64,000 nucleotides of DNA. Origin: JAFDWI01 sp963764215 (GTDB lineage Bacteria; Actinomycetota; Acidimicrobiia; Acidimicrobiales; Iamiaceae). The stretch is taken from positions 806,001-870,000 of the forward strand of contig CAVXRS010000005.1 of the NCBI GenBank assembly GCA_963764215.1, written 5' to 3'. Positions 34,828 through 43,448 of the stretch are shown here, piece after piece. The position numbers and the translations under genes were made by a program. A model generated the notes under the pieces. It was not told where the DNA came from, made no database searches, and worked only from the letters and a program-made list of their open reading frames with translations. The stretch's first letter is position 1; every line of letters begins with the position of its first letter.

Positions 34828-35829
34828 ATGCTCGACGAGCGCAAAGCGACGATCCTCCGAGCCGTGGTCTCCGAGTACATCCACACCGCGCAACCGGTCG
34901 GATCCTCACACGTGGCCCACACCTCGGGCGTCGAGGTCTCCCCGGCGACCGTGCGCAGCGACATGGCCCAGCTCGAGGCCGACGGCTACCTGCACCAGCC
35001 GCACACCAGCGCGGGCCGGGTACCCACCGACAAGGGCTACCGCGCGTTCGTCGACGAGCTGACCGGGCCGTCGTTGCGACTCGGCAAGGACGCGGCGGGG
35101 CGGGTCCGGGAGTTCTTCGCCACCACTCACGGTGAGATCGAACACATGCTCGACGCCACCACGCACCTGCTGTCCAACCTGACCCACCAGGCCGCGGTGG
35201 TGGTGGCCCCCACCCAGGTCCCGTCGCCGGTGCGCTCGGTGCAGCTCGTGGAGCTCGCCCCGAAGGTGGTGCTGTTCGTGGCGGTCCTGGCGAACGGCTC
35301 GATCGACAAGCGCACCCTCGAGTTGGCCGACGCACCCCAAGCGGAGGTGCTCGACCGGGCCGAGGCCCGTCTCGCCGCACACCTCGACGGCAAACCGCTG
35401 TCGCAACTGGCGACCATCGCCATGACCGGGGAGCAGGCGGTCGATCAGGTGCTCGCGGGATGTGCCGCGTCGCACGGTGCCGATTCGACCGACCTCGAAC
35501 AGGTCTACATCGGCGGTACCGCACAGCTCGCCGAGTCGTTCGACGCGATCGAGACCGTCCGCCAGGTGCTCACGATCCTCGAGCAGCAACTGGTCGTGGT
35601 GACCCTCGTCCGGGACGTGCTGGACCGTGGGCTCCAGGTGGCGATCGGCACGGAAACCGGGATGGAGCCCCTCGCCGACTGCGCGGTGGTCGTCGCGCCC
35701 TATGAAGTCGGCGGAAGCCCTGCCGGTAGCCTCGCACTGCTGGGATCGACCCGGATGGACTATCCCCAGGCCCTGGCCGCGGTGGCGCTCGTCAGCCAGC
35801 GGCTCGGACGACGGCTGACGGAAGGCTGA
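34828..35829 (+). CDS. hrcA: Heat-inducible transcription repressor HrcA
   Basis: 333 aa repressor of heat-shock genes. The N-terminal winged helix reads RKATILRAVVSEYIHTAQPV, SPATVRSDMAQLEADGYLHQ and HTSAGRVPTDKGYRAFVDEL, all HrcA hallmarks. The C-terminal GAF-like dimerisation domain ends with ETGMEPLADCAVVVAPY and GSLALLGSTRMDYPQALAAV. It binds the CIRCE site at 34752-34778. GGGGAAGGACG precedes the ATG. dnaJ starts 7 bp after the stop, the standard hrcA-dnaJ operon. Confidence 0.97.
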   Translation: MLDERKATILRAVVSEYIHTAQPVGSSHVAHTSGVEVSPATVRSDMAQLEADGYLHQPHTSAGRVPTDKGYRAFVDELTGPSLRLGKDAAGRVREFFATTHGEIEHMLDATTHLLSNLTHQAAVVVAPTQVPSPVRSVQLVELAPKVVLFVAVLANGSIDKRTLELADAPQAEVLDRAEARLAAHLDGKPLSQLATIAMTGEQAVDQVLAGCAASHGADSTDLEQVYIGGTAQLAESFDAIETVRQVLTILEQQLVVVTLVRDVLDRGLQVAIGTETGMEPLADCAVVVAPYEVGGSPAGSLALLGSTRMDYPQALAAVALVSQRLGRRLTEG

Positions 35830-35836
35830 GCGCGCT

Positions 35837-36952
35837 GTGGCGACCGACTACTACGAACTGCTCCAGGTCGAACGCACCTGCACCGCGGAGGAGCTCAAGC
35901 GGGCCTACCGCCGTCGCGCCCGCGAGCTGCACCCCGACGCCAACCCCGGTGACCCGGTGGCCGAAGCCCGCTTCAAAGAGGTCGCGGTCGCCTACGAGGT
36001 CCTGAGCGACCCGGACAAGCGGAGTCGCTACGACCGGTTCGGACCGGAAGGCGTCCAGGGCGCCGCGGGCGGCGATCCGTTCGGATTCGGGGGAGGACTG
36101 GGCGACATCTTCAGTCAGTTCTTCGGTGGTGGGTTCGGCGGGTCGAACGGTCCGGCCGGCCCGCCGGCCGGTGCCGACATCGAGGTCACCGCTCGGGTGG
36201 ACTTCGTCGATGCCGTCTTCGGCGGTCAGGTGCCCGTCACCGTGCACACCGCGGTGGCCTGCGAGGATTGTGAAGCGACGGGCGCCGCGCCGGGAACCTC
36301 GCCGGAGACGTGCCCGGACTGCAATGGCTCCGGTCAGGTGCGGACCGTGCGCCAGTCGCTGCTCGGCCAGATGGTCACCGCCGGGGTGTGCGGTCGGTGC
36401 GGCGGTTGGGGCCGGATCGTGCCCCATCCCTGTCCGGCGTGCGGGAGCGAGGGACGCAAGCTCGTCGACAAGACCTACACCGTGGACGTCCCCGCCGGGG
36501 TGGATTCGGGCTCCACCCTGCGACTTTCGGGACTGGGAGCCGTGGGTCCCCGCGGCGGCGCCCGCGGCGATCTCTACGTGCATCTCCAGGTTGCCGAGCA
36601 CGAACGGTTCGCACGCGTCGGGGACGACCTGCACACGACCCTGCCGGTCAGCTTCGCCCAGGCCACGCTCGGCGCCAGGCTCGAACTCGAGACCCTCGAC
36701 GACCCCGAGGAGATCCGGGTCGAGCCCGGCACCCAGCCCGGCACCGCCGTGCGTCTCCGTGGTCTCGGGGTGCCCCGCCTCGGCGGGCGGGGACGAGGCG
36801 ACCTGATCGTGGAGCTCACCGTCGCCGTGCCGACCGAGCTCGACGACGCCGAACGGGACCTGATCCGACAACTCGCGGAGCTGCGCGACGAGGCGATCGA
36901 CGAGTCCGGGGACGGCCTGTTGCACCGGATGCGCTCGGCTTTCCGCGGTTGA
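35837..36952 (+). CDS. dnaJ: Chaperone protein DnaJ
   Basis: 371 aa. J domain with HPD (RARELHPDANPGDP) at about residue 34, a short Gly/Phe-rich segment (DPFGFGGGLGDIFSQFFGGG), and four zinc-binding repeats: CEDCEATG, CPDCNGSG, CGRCGGWG, CPACGSEG. The C-terminal substrate domain is complete. DnaJ delivers unfolded proteins to DnaK and stimulates its ATPase. dnaK and grpE are not in the window, so this is likely the second, HrcA-linked DnaJ that actinobacteria carry. The start is GTG 35837. Confidence 0.96.
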   Translation: MATDYYELLQVERTCTAEELKRAYRRRARELHPDANPGDPVAEARFKEVAVAYEVLSDPDKRSRYDRFGPEGVQGAAGGDPFGFGGGLGDIFSQFFGGGFGGSNGPAGPPAGADIEVTARVDFVDAVFGGQVPVTVHTAVACEDCEATGAAPGTSPETCPDCNGSGQVRTVRQSLLGQMVTAGVCGRCGGWGRIVPHPCPACGSEGRKLVDKTYTVDVPAGVDSGSTLRLSGLGAVGPRGGARGDLYVHLQVAEHERFARVGDDLHTTLPVSFAQATLGARLELETLDDPEEIRVEPGTQPGTAVRLRGLGVPRLGGRGRGDLIVELTVAVPTELDDAERDLIRQLAELRDEAIDESGDGLLHRMRSAFRG

Positions 36953-37663
36953 GTGTCCCCGGGTCCGATGGACGATCGTGCCCGCCCGGCCGATCCTGAC
37001 GGCACCCACGGTCCCCACGTCTTCGTCGACGATCTCGACGCGTTGGAGCTGCGGGACGACGATCGTCATCACCTGGCACGCGTGGTCCGACTCCGCGACG
37101 GTGACCCGCTCACCGTCGCGGACGGGCGTGGTCGCTGGCGACCGGCTCGATTCGGTGCCGCGCTGGAGCCGACCGGGGCGATCGTCGAGGTGCCGGCACC
37201 GCGCCCTGCGGTCACCGTCGGTTTTGCGCTCGTGAAGGGCTCCCGGGTCGACGCGGTGACCCGGCACCTCACCGAGCTCGGCGTCGATGTCATCGTGCCC
37301 TTCGTCGCGGCCCGATCCGTGGTGCGATGGAGCCCCGAGACCGCGCCCGACCGGCACGCGCGACTGGTCCGGATCGCCCGCGAAGCGGCGATGCAGTGTC
37401 GGCGGGCCCGCCTGCCCGAAGTGGAGCCCCTCGCCGAGTTCGACGACCTCGTCACCCGCGAGCGGGTCGCCCTGGCCCAGATGGGTGGACCGGCGGTCGA
37501 CGCGGAACTCCGCGGCGTGCTGGTCGGGCCGGAAGGTGGGTGGACCGATGCGGAGCTGGCCCGCGCCCGTGCCACCGTCGGGCTCGCCGATCACGTGCTG
37601 CGAGCCGAGACCGCGGCGCTCACCGCCGGCGCGTTGCTCGCCGATCGCCGGCGGTGCCGGTGA
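36953..37663 (+). CDS. rsmE: 16S rRNA (uracil(1498)-N(3))-methyltransferase RsmE
   Basis: 236 aa SPOUT-class methyltransferase. Seen: PHVFVDDL, HHLARVVRLRDGDPLTVADG (PUA-like domain), FALVKGSRVDAVTRHLTELG, REAAMQCRRARLPEVEPL, and the SAM knot VLVGPEGGWTDAELARAR with LRAETAALTAGALL. It methylates U1498 of 16S rRNA. GTG 36953 directly follows the dnaJ stop; ATG 36968 is an alternative. dnaJ-rsmE-hemW is a widely kept order. Confidence 0.95.
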   Translation: MSPGPMDDRARPADPDGTHGPHVFVDDLDALELRDDDRHHLARVVRLRDGDPLTVADGRGRWRPARFGAALEPTGAIVEVPAPRPAVTVGFALVKGSRVDAVTRHLTELGVDVIVPFVAARSVVRWSPETAPDRHARLVRIAREAAMQCRRARLPEVEPLAEFDDLVTRERVALAQMGGPAVDAELRGVLVGPEGGWTDAELARARATVGLADHVLRAETAALTAGALLADRRRCR

Positions 37664-38767
37664 CGGCGTCCCCATCGTTCGGGGTGTACGTGCACGTCCC
37701 GTTCTGTCGCCACCGCTGCGACTACTGCGCGTTCGCCACCTGGACCGATCGGGCCGCCCTCGCCGAGGCGTATCTCGACGGCCTGCGCCACCCAGGCGCG
37801 GCGGGATCTGGCCACCCTGCCCCGACCGACCAGCGTGTTCGTCGGGGGCGGCACCCCGAGCCTCGTCGACCCGGCTCGTCTGGGCGAGGTCATCGCCGCG
37901 GTCGACGTTGCACCGGGCGCCGAGATCACGGTCGAATCCAACCCCGATGACATCACCGTCGAGTGGGTGCGTGCCGTCGCGGACGCCGGGGTGAACCGGC
38001 TGTCGATCGGGGTGCAGTCCCTCGACCCGGCGGTGCTGCGGTCACTCGGTCGGACGCACGATCCCGACAACGTCCAGCGGGCCGCCGAAGCCGCCCACGC
38101 CGCCGGCCTGGCCTTCAACGTGGATCTGATCTACGGCGCCGCCGGAGAGTCGCGCGCGAGTTGGGAACGCACCGTACGGGGCGCGCTGGCGCTGGAACCG
38201 GCGCATGTCAGTGCGTACGCCCTGACCGTCGAGCCGGGCACGCCGTTGGCCTCCCAACCGGCGCGGCACCCCGACGACGACGACCAGGCGGCCAAGTACC
38301 TCGCCGCGTCCTCGCTGTTCGCCGACGCCGGGTTCGAGTGGTACGAGATCTCGAACTGGGCCCGCCCCGGTGCGCGCTGTCGCCACAACCTCACCTACTG
38401 GGTGGGCGGCGACTATCTGGCGGTGGGCTGCGCCGCGCACGGCTATGTCGGCGGGCGTCGCTACTGGCACGTGCGCACCCCGGAACGGTACGTGGACGCG
38501 GTCCAGTCCGGTCGGCGTCCCGAGGCCGGGTCGGAGACGCTCGATGCCGACGCCCGGCGGCTCGAACGGCTCGAACTGCTCATCCGCACCGGCGCCGGAG
38601 TGCCCGTCGATGCCCTGGCCGACCAGGACCTTACCGGCCCGCTCGTCGGGCTGGTCGCCCGGGTCGCCCGGGTGGATGCCGAGTGGGGCGTCGGCGACGG
38701 CCCGCGGCTGGTGCTGACCGAGCGGGGGCGACTGTTGGCCAACGAGGTGGCGCTGCGCTTGCGTTGA
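37660..38767 (+). CDS. hemW: Radical SAM heme chaperone HemW (frameshifted)
   Basis: 368 aa after repair. The radical SAM cluster motif is VHVPFCRHRCDYCAF (CxxxCxxC) and the HemW-specific RHNLTYW and VGCAAHGY motifs are in the second half, along with FVGGGTPSLVDP. HemW binds heme and hands it to proteins; its relative HemN oxidises coproporphyrinogen III. The frame breaks after YLDGLRH; removing one C of CACCCAGG (37789-37794) gives GLRHQARRDLATLPRPTSVF and joins the halves. The GTG start overlaps the rsmE stop. The C-terminal HemW domain is complete. Confidence 0.9.
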
Positions 38768-38818
38768 CCGGGTCGGCCTCTTCGCCGGTGGGCGCGGGAA
38801 CCTGCGAACCTTGGCGAC

Positions 38819-40215
38819 ATGGCACTGCTCGAGATCATCGAGGAATGGGACGTCGACCTGCGTTCGGGCGACCCGCTCGGATTTCCCGGCTACGGGGCGC
38901 GCCTGCCGCGCCATGGACCGCGAGTCGGTGCGCACCGGTCGCGCCCAGTCCGCGGTGGTCATCGAGGGCGATTTCTCGATCCTGGGCGGTTCGATGGGAG
39001 TGGTGCACGGCACCAAGGTCGTCCGCGCGATCGACCGGGCGATCGAACTGGGTCTTCCCGTGGTGGTCGAGGTGCGCACCGGAGGCGCGCGCATGCAGGA
39101 GGGCATGGTGTCGCTCATCCAGATGGGTCGGACGGCCGCGGCGATGGGACGACTCGCGCGCCGCCGGACTCGGCTCGGTCGCGGTGCTGCACCATCCCGC
39201 CACCGGCGGGGTCTTCGCCTCCTACGCGTCGCTGTGTGACGTCATCGCCGCCGAGACCGGGGCGACCGTCGGCTTCGCCGGGCCCCGGGTCGCCGAGGCG
39301 ATCACCGGTGTGGCCGTGGCGGGCCGTTCCCACTCGGCCGAGACGGCCCGGGAGGGCGCGCTGGTCGATTTCGTCGGCGACGACGCCGCGTTGCGCACCT
39401 GGCTCGACGGCGCACTGGGCCTCACCCCGGCACGCCTCGAGATCCGCCCATTGGAGCGCGCGGCGCACGACGAAGGCGACGACATCGTTCCCGACGGGGC
39501 CTGGGGCGAGGTGCAGGCGGCCCGACGACCGGGCCGTCCCAGTGGGCTGGACGTGGCCGCCGCCCTGGTGTCGAGTTGGACGGAGCTTGCCGGTACCGAC
39601 GCCAGCGTGCGGGCGGGGTTGGCGACCATCGACGGGCAACGCGCCGTGGTCATCGCCCAGGACCGCTACGCCGGCAACGGCCGGACGGCCCCGGGCGGCT
39701 TTGCGCTCGCCCGTCGGGCCATCGCGCTCGCCCAACGGCGCCACCTGCCGATCGTGACCCTGATCGACACTCCGGGCGCCGAACCCGGCTCGGACGCCGA
39801 GCAGGCCGGCGTGGCCCGATCGATCGCCGAGACGTTCCTCGATCTCGTCGACGTCGACGTCCCCACGGTCGGGGTGTGTGTCGGCGAAGGGGGGAGCGGC
39901 GGGGCACTGGCGCTTGGGGTCACCGACCGGCTCCTGATCCAGCAGCACGCGATCTTCTCGGTGATCGGCGTCGAGGGCGCCGCGGCGATCCTGCACCGTG
40001 ACGCCGGCAGGGCCGCCGAGGTCGCCGGCGATCTCCGGTTGACCAGCGCCGACCTGTTGGAACTCGGGATCGTCGATGCCGTGGTTCCCGACGACCTGGC
40101 CGAGACGACCGCGGCGGTGCGCGAAGCACTGCGATCGGCTCGTCCCGGTGACCGGCTGGACCGTCTGGAACGCGCCTCGGCCCCCTGGGTGCGCTCGGCC
40201 GATCGCGGGCGCTGA
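38819..40215 (+). CDS. Acetyl-CoA carboxylase-type carboxyltransferase, beta-alpha fusion (two frameshifts)
   Basis: 464 aa after two repairs. The N-half is AccD-like (VVIEGDFSILGGSMGVVHG, VVEVRTGGARMQEGMVSLIQ, HPATGGVFASYASLCDVI) and the C-half AccA-like (LPIVTLIDTPGAEPGSDAEQ, CVGEGGSGGALALGVTDRLL). It transfers carboxyl from biotin to an acyl-CoA. The AccD zinc finger is absent. Two +1 insertions break it: CTGCCGCGCC at 38903-38912 and the GCGCGCCGCC stretch at 39155-39164; removing one C from each restores a single frame. No biotin carboxylase or carrier gene is nearby. It starts 51 bp after hemW and converges with the pseudokinase gene. Confidence 0.85.
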
Positions 40216-40220
40216 GCGCG

Positions 40221-41092
40221 TCAGGGCAGCACGAGTCGCTGGCCGGGACGCACGACATCGGGATCCTGCACGGTCGCCGAGTTCGCGGCGACGAGGCGTT
40301 TCCAGTACTCCTGGATCGTCGGCTCGTCCGGAGCGTGCCCACACCGGGTCGCGACCACGTGCGCCGCGATGTGCCAGAGATGATCGCCGGTGCACACCGT
40401 CCAGGTGTCGTCGGTCCGGCCCGACCGGTGCGTGTCGGCGGTGTCGAGTGGTTCCCGACCGGTTCCTGCGGGCCCCCTCCGGTGGCGATCCGGGCGGACC
40501 CGGGCGAACGCCAGCGGCTCGCCGTCGCGCAACCGTGCGATGCTCCGTCGCAGGCCGGCGCGGGTCCGCTGATCACCGGGATGCCAGCCACGGACCTGCA
40601 CCATCTCGACGCAACCGGTCAACACGTTCGCCAGGGCGCGGTGATCGGCACGGCGACGCGCGGGCCAGGCGCCGTCGTCCTCGCGGCGGAGGCGGGCGTC
40701 GGAGAGTCCACACAGGACCGGTCGGCCTGTCGGGTCGAACACGATCGAGGTCGCCGAGATCGCTCCGTGCGCGATCCCGCGTGCGTGCAGGTCGTCGAGC
40801 AGGGCGACCAGCGTCGTCGCGAGCGCGACGAGCCGTGGGGCCGGCGCGGCGGTGAGCTGCGCAGCGACTGCTCGCCGACGAACCCGGTGCGCAGGACCGT
40901 CGATCCGGCTTGCTCGGCGACGCCGACGTAAGCCTCGACGCCGGGATGGTCGAGGGGCTCGAGGATCTGCGCGGCCCGCATCAGGGCGGCCCGTCCCTCG
41001 GGATCGGTCGCCCGACGCACCATGAGCAACGCTTCGTCCCGCTTCTCGATCGTGCAGTGCCACAATGCGGTCGGCCCGTTGGGCGGCATCAC
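40221..41092 (-). CDS. Pseudokinase-LysM protein (frameshifted)
   Basis: About 290 aa after repair. The N-terminal part is a degenerate Ser/Thr kinase fold: HCTIEKRDEALLMVRRATDP, LDHPGVEAYVGVAEQAGST, then LVALLDDLHARGIAHGAISA. The catalytic HRD is HGA, the usual Asn is missing, and DFG reads GLSDA, so catalysis is not expected. A linker leads to a LysM-like C-terminal domain (TVCTGDHLWHIAAHVVATRC ... VVRPGQRLVLP). No membrane segment is seen between them. One base is missing near 40857-40864; restoring it joins VGEQSL to AQLTAAPAPR. It lies 12 bp downstream of the CpaE-like gene and is likely coexpressed. Confidence 0.75.
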
Positions 41093-41104
41093 CGATCCGA
41101 CCGG

Positions 41105-42385
41105 TCAGATCGCCGCGCGTGCCGGCGCGGTCCAGGACCCGGCGCCGGGACGGACCGGGACGGGCTCTTCGGCCGCGACCATGCGCTGGGGACGCCCCAG
41201 GGCCCGCTCGATCGTTGCCGCCAGGGGCCGACAGAGGGAAACGGGGAGTGGCCCGACCGCCCGGTGGACGGCGTCGAGCTCGTCGGTCTCGCCGATGAAC
41301 ACCGGCGGATGTTCGACGTCGGGCAACAGGTCGCCGAGCGCGGCGGTGTACTCCGCTCGGACCGAGGGCCGCCGGGAGATTCGATTGACCACCGGGACGA
41401 TCCGGTCCGACGCGACACCGGCCGAACCGAGCGACTGTGCGCACCGTGCCATCGAATGCAGTCCCTTGAGACCGGGAGCGACGACGACGACCACGAGCTC
41501 GGCGATCGGGATCGTGCTTCGGGCCAGCACGTTCCGGTCCTCGATCTCGGTCATCCCACAGTCGGTCTCGCCTTCGACGTCACCGTCGGTGTCGGCGACG
41601 AGCACGTCGCAGTCGTCCAGGAGTCCGACCAACGCGCGACGGACACTGCGCTGGCGAAGGACCGCCCATTCGGCGTGACGTCGGAGCCCGGGGACCACCT
41701 GGTAGCCACGCCCGTCGACCCGGTGCCGGCAGGCGGCGGCGACGTCGGCGTCGTGCCGGTCGTTCCGGTGGGCCTCGACCAGGTCCACGAATGACATCGC
41801 ATCATCGTCGATCGCGTGCAGCAACGCCTGGTCGGCGTCGAGGGCGAGATCGGCGAGGACCACGCGCCGCGCCGCGGCCCGAGATTCGGCGAGCGCCTGG
41901 GCGATCGCCGCGGCGACGGTGGAGGTCCCGGTTCCCCCCGTGCCGCAGACCGCGACCAGACGACCCGACCAGGGACTGGGCACCGGCGGCGGGGCCGGTG
42001 CGAACGGGGAGCGCATCACGTCCGGTACGACCGTCGCCGCCGCGGCGAGCACGGCCAGCAGGTCTCCTCGATCGAAGTCGGGCGGCAGGTGCGCGGTGGC
42101 GCCGTGATCCTCGGAGCGGTGGCGATCCGTCCCGTCGGACACGACAACGGTCGGGCAGCCCGCCGCACGTGCCGCGGCGACCAGATCGCGGTCCAGGCCG
42201 GCGAACGCCGGATCGACGAGCACCGCGGAGAGCCGCCGACCCGAGGCGAGACGGGCGCGCAGCTCTGCGGGTGAGGCGCACCGGTGCAACCGGAGCCGCG
42301 GTGTCCCCGACGCGGTCCAGCCGGCGATCCGTGCGGGCCACCGGGACCGGGATCCAGCGAGCGCGAGCAGCACGTAGGAACTCAT
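41105..42385 (-). CDS. CpaE/TadZ/Ssd-like MinD-type ATPase
   Basis: 426 aa. The N-terminal 120 residues look like a receiver-type fold (LSAVLVDPAFAGLDRDLVAA, GCPTVVVSD). The ATPase domain has a deviant Walker A, VAVCGTGGTGTSTVAAAIAQ, the pattern of CpaE/TadZ and of the mycobacterial septum-site protein Ssd; VLADLALDADQALLHAIDDD and LLDDCDVLVADTDGD follow. Such proteins position pili or influence septum placement. No tad pilus gene is adjacent, so pole or septum positioning with its pseudokinase neighbour is the better guess. ATG 42385 has GGAG about 9 nt upstream. Confidence 0.8.
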   Translation of the reverse strand: MSSYVLLALAGSRSRWPARIAGWTASGTPRLRLHRCASPAELRARLASGRRLSAVLVDPAFAGLDRDLVAAARAAGCPTVVVSDGTDRHRSEDHGATAHLPPDFDRGDLLAVLAAAATVVPDVMRSPFAPAPPPVPSPWSGRLVAVCGTGGTGTSTVAAAIAQALAESRAAARRVVLADLALDADQALLHAIDDDAMSFVDLVEAHRNDRHDADVAAACRHRVDGRGYQVVPGLRRHAEWAVLRQRSVRRALVGLLDDCDVLVADTDGDVEGETDCGMTEIEDRNVLARSTIPIAELVVVVVAPGLKGLHSMARCAQSLGSAGVASDRIVPVVNRISRRPSVRAEYTAALGDLLPDVEHPPVFIGETDELDAVHRAVGPLPVSLCRPLAATIERALGRPQRMVAAEEPVPVRPGAGSWTAPARAAI

Positions 42386-42493
42386 CACGGCATCTCCAGG
42401 GTCGGGCCGAGGGTTGGCATCGGGTCTGTGCCCGCCCCGCAGATGGTTCAAACCCCGAATTCGGCACCTGGCGTGCACGATGAATCGAAACGG

Positions 42494-42521
42494 GTGCAAA
42501 ATGCACTGGAGTTGCTAGTAT
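42494..42521 (+). promoter_or_regulatory. Promoter with inverted repeat before the BldC-like gene
   Basis: GTGCA-AAA-TGCAC (42494-42506) is a perfect inverted repeat at the -35 position of a promoter whose -10 box is TAGTAT (42516-42521). A second GTGCAC lies at 42473-42478. The ATG at 42529 follows the -10 box by 7 nt, so the transcript is probably leaderless. The repeat could be an operator, possibly for the BldC-like protein itself. Confidence 0.55.
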
Positions 42522-42528
42522 GACGCCC

Positions 42529-42765
42529 ATGGCCGATGACGAGATCCAGTGGTTGAGCACCGCCGAGGCGGCGAAACGCCTCGGGGTCACCGCACGCACG
42601 CTCTACCGGTTCATCGACGAGGCCCAACTGAACGCGTATCGCTTCGGTCGGGTGATCCGACTCAAGACCTCCGACGTCGACGCGTTCATCGAGACCTGCC
42701 GGATCGAACCCGGCAGCCTGGAACATCTCTACCCCGAACCCGCCGCCCATCCCGCCGAATCCTGA
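42529..42765 (+). CDS. BldC-like / excisionase-family helix-turn-helix protein
   Basis: 78 aa single-domain MerR-type winged-helix protein: WLSTAEAAKRLGVTARTLYR, FIDEAQLNAYRFGRVIRLKT and SDVDAFIETCRIEPGSLEHL. Proteins of this size include phage excisionases and the actinobacterial regulator BldC, which binds DNA head-to-tail at direct repeats and controls development. No integrase is nearby, so a chromosomal regulator is more likely. ATG 42529 is chosen because the earlier ATG (42520) overlaps the TAGTAT -10 box. It is divergent from the CpaE-like gene. Confidence 0.85.
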   Translation: MADDEIQWLSTAEAAKRLGVTARTLYRFIDEAQLNAYRFGRVIRLKTSDVDAFIETCRIEPGSLEHLYPEPAAHPAES

Positions 42766-42777
42766 GCCGCTCCCTGA

Positions 42778-43329
42778 TCAGCCCCGCACCTCCAGCTCGG
42801 CGATCGCGCCGATCGGCACGTAGGCCGCCTGACGGTCGGGCCGGTGGATCAGCACGACGTCCCGCCCGGCGGCATGCAGCGTGCCGGTGATCGCCTGCCC
42901 TGCGACCGTCCGGACCTCCACCTCGGGACGGTCCGGCGCCATGGTCACGAGGACGTCCACCAGTGCGACCTCCAACGCCTCGAACCGGTCACCGGTCACC
43001 GTGGCGGCCACCGGCACGGTGATGGACTGGATCGCCGCCGTCATGACCACGACTTCCGATTCGGGGCCGGTCAGGGTCACGAAATCGACGCCCAACGCCG
43101 TGATCCGCCCGTGAAGCTCATGGCCGAGACAACTCGTGACGGTCACCGCGTCGGCGCGTTCGGCGAGGTCGAGCAGCACGCCGGAAACCGACGCATCCTC
43201 GGCCGCCTGTGCGGTGAGAAACCGGGTCCGCCGACGCTGGTCGGCAGCAGCAGCCAGGCGGGCATCACGGGCTGCGGCCCGGTCGGGGCCGGTGGCATCG
43301 CCCGACGGGCCGCCCTGGGAAGTCGCCAT
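42778..43329 (-). CDS. Hypothetical protein next to phoH
   Basis: 183 aa soluble protein. Residues 1-60 are Ala/Arg/Asp-rich and helical; the rest is mostly beta: DAVTVTSCLGHELHGRITAL, GVDFVTLTGPESEVVVMTAA, EVRTVAGQAITGTLHAAGRD, VVLIHRPDRQAAYVPIGAIA. Two short barrel-like repeats are suggested by the GR-x-hydrophobic-A-hydrophobic-G and TLHAAGRD parallels, as in Sm/RNA-chaperone-like folds, but I would not assign it. A TACGCT box ends 9 nt before the ATG, back to back with the phoH promoter. Confidence 0.65.
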   Translation of the reverse strand: MATSQGGPSGDATGPDRAAARDARLAAAADQRRRTRFLTAQAAEDASVSGVLLDLAERADAVTVTSCLGHELHGRITALGVDFVTLTGPESEVVVMTAAIQSITVPVAATVTGDRFEALEVALVDVLVTMAPDRPEVEVRTVAGQAITGTLHAAGRDVVLIHRPDRQAAYVPIGAIAELEVRG

Positions 43330-43448
43330 CGCCGGACGAGCGTACCTGGTCGAGCCCGATCGGATTCGGCGTCATCGGCCCCGGGCCGCGTGGGGCGACG
43401 CGAACCGGCTCCTCGCCGTCTCGGCGGACCATCTACGCTGGAAGGCGC

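Noticed and set aside
42529..42765. Excisionase of an integrated element
   Set aside because: No integrase, att repeat or phage gene nearby; size and context fit a BldC-like regulator.
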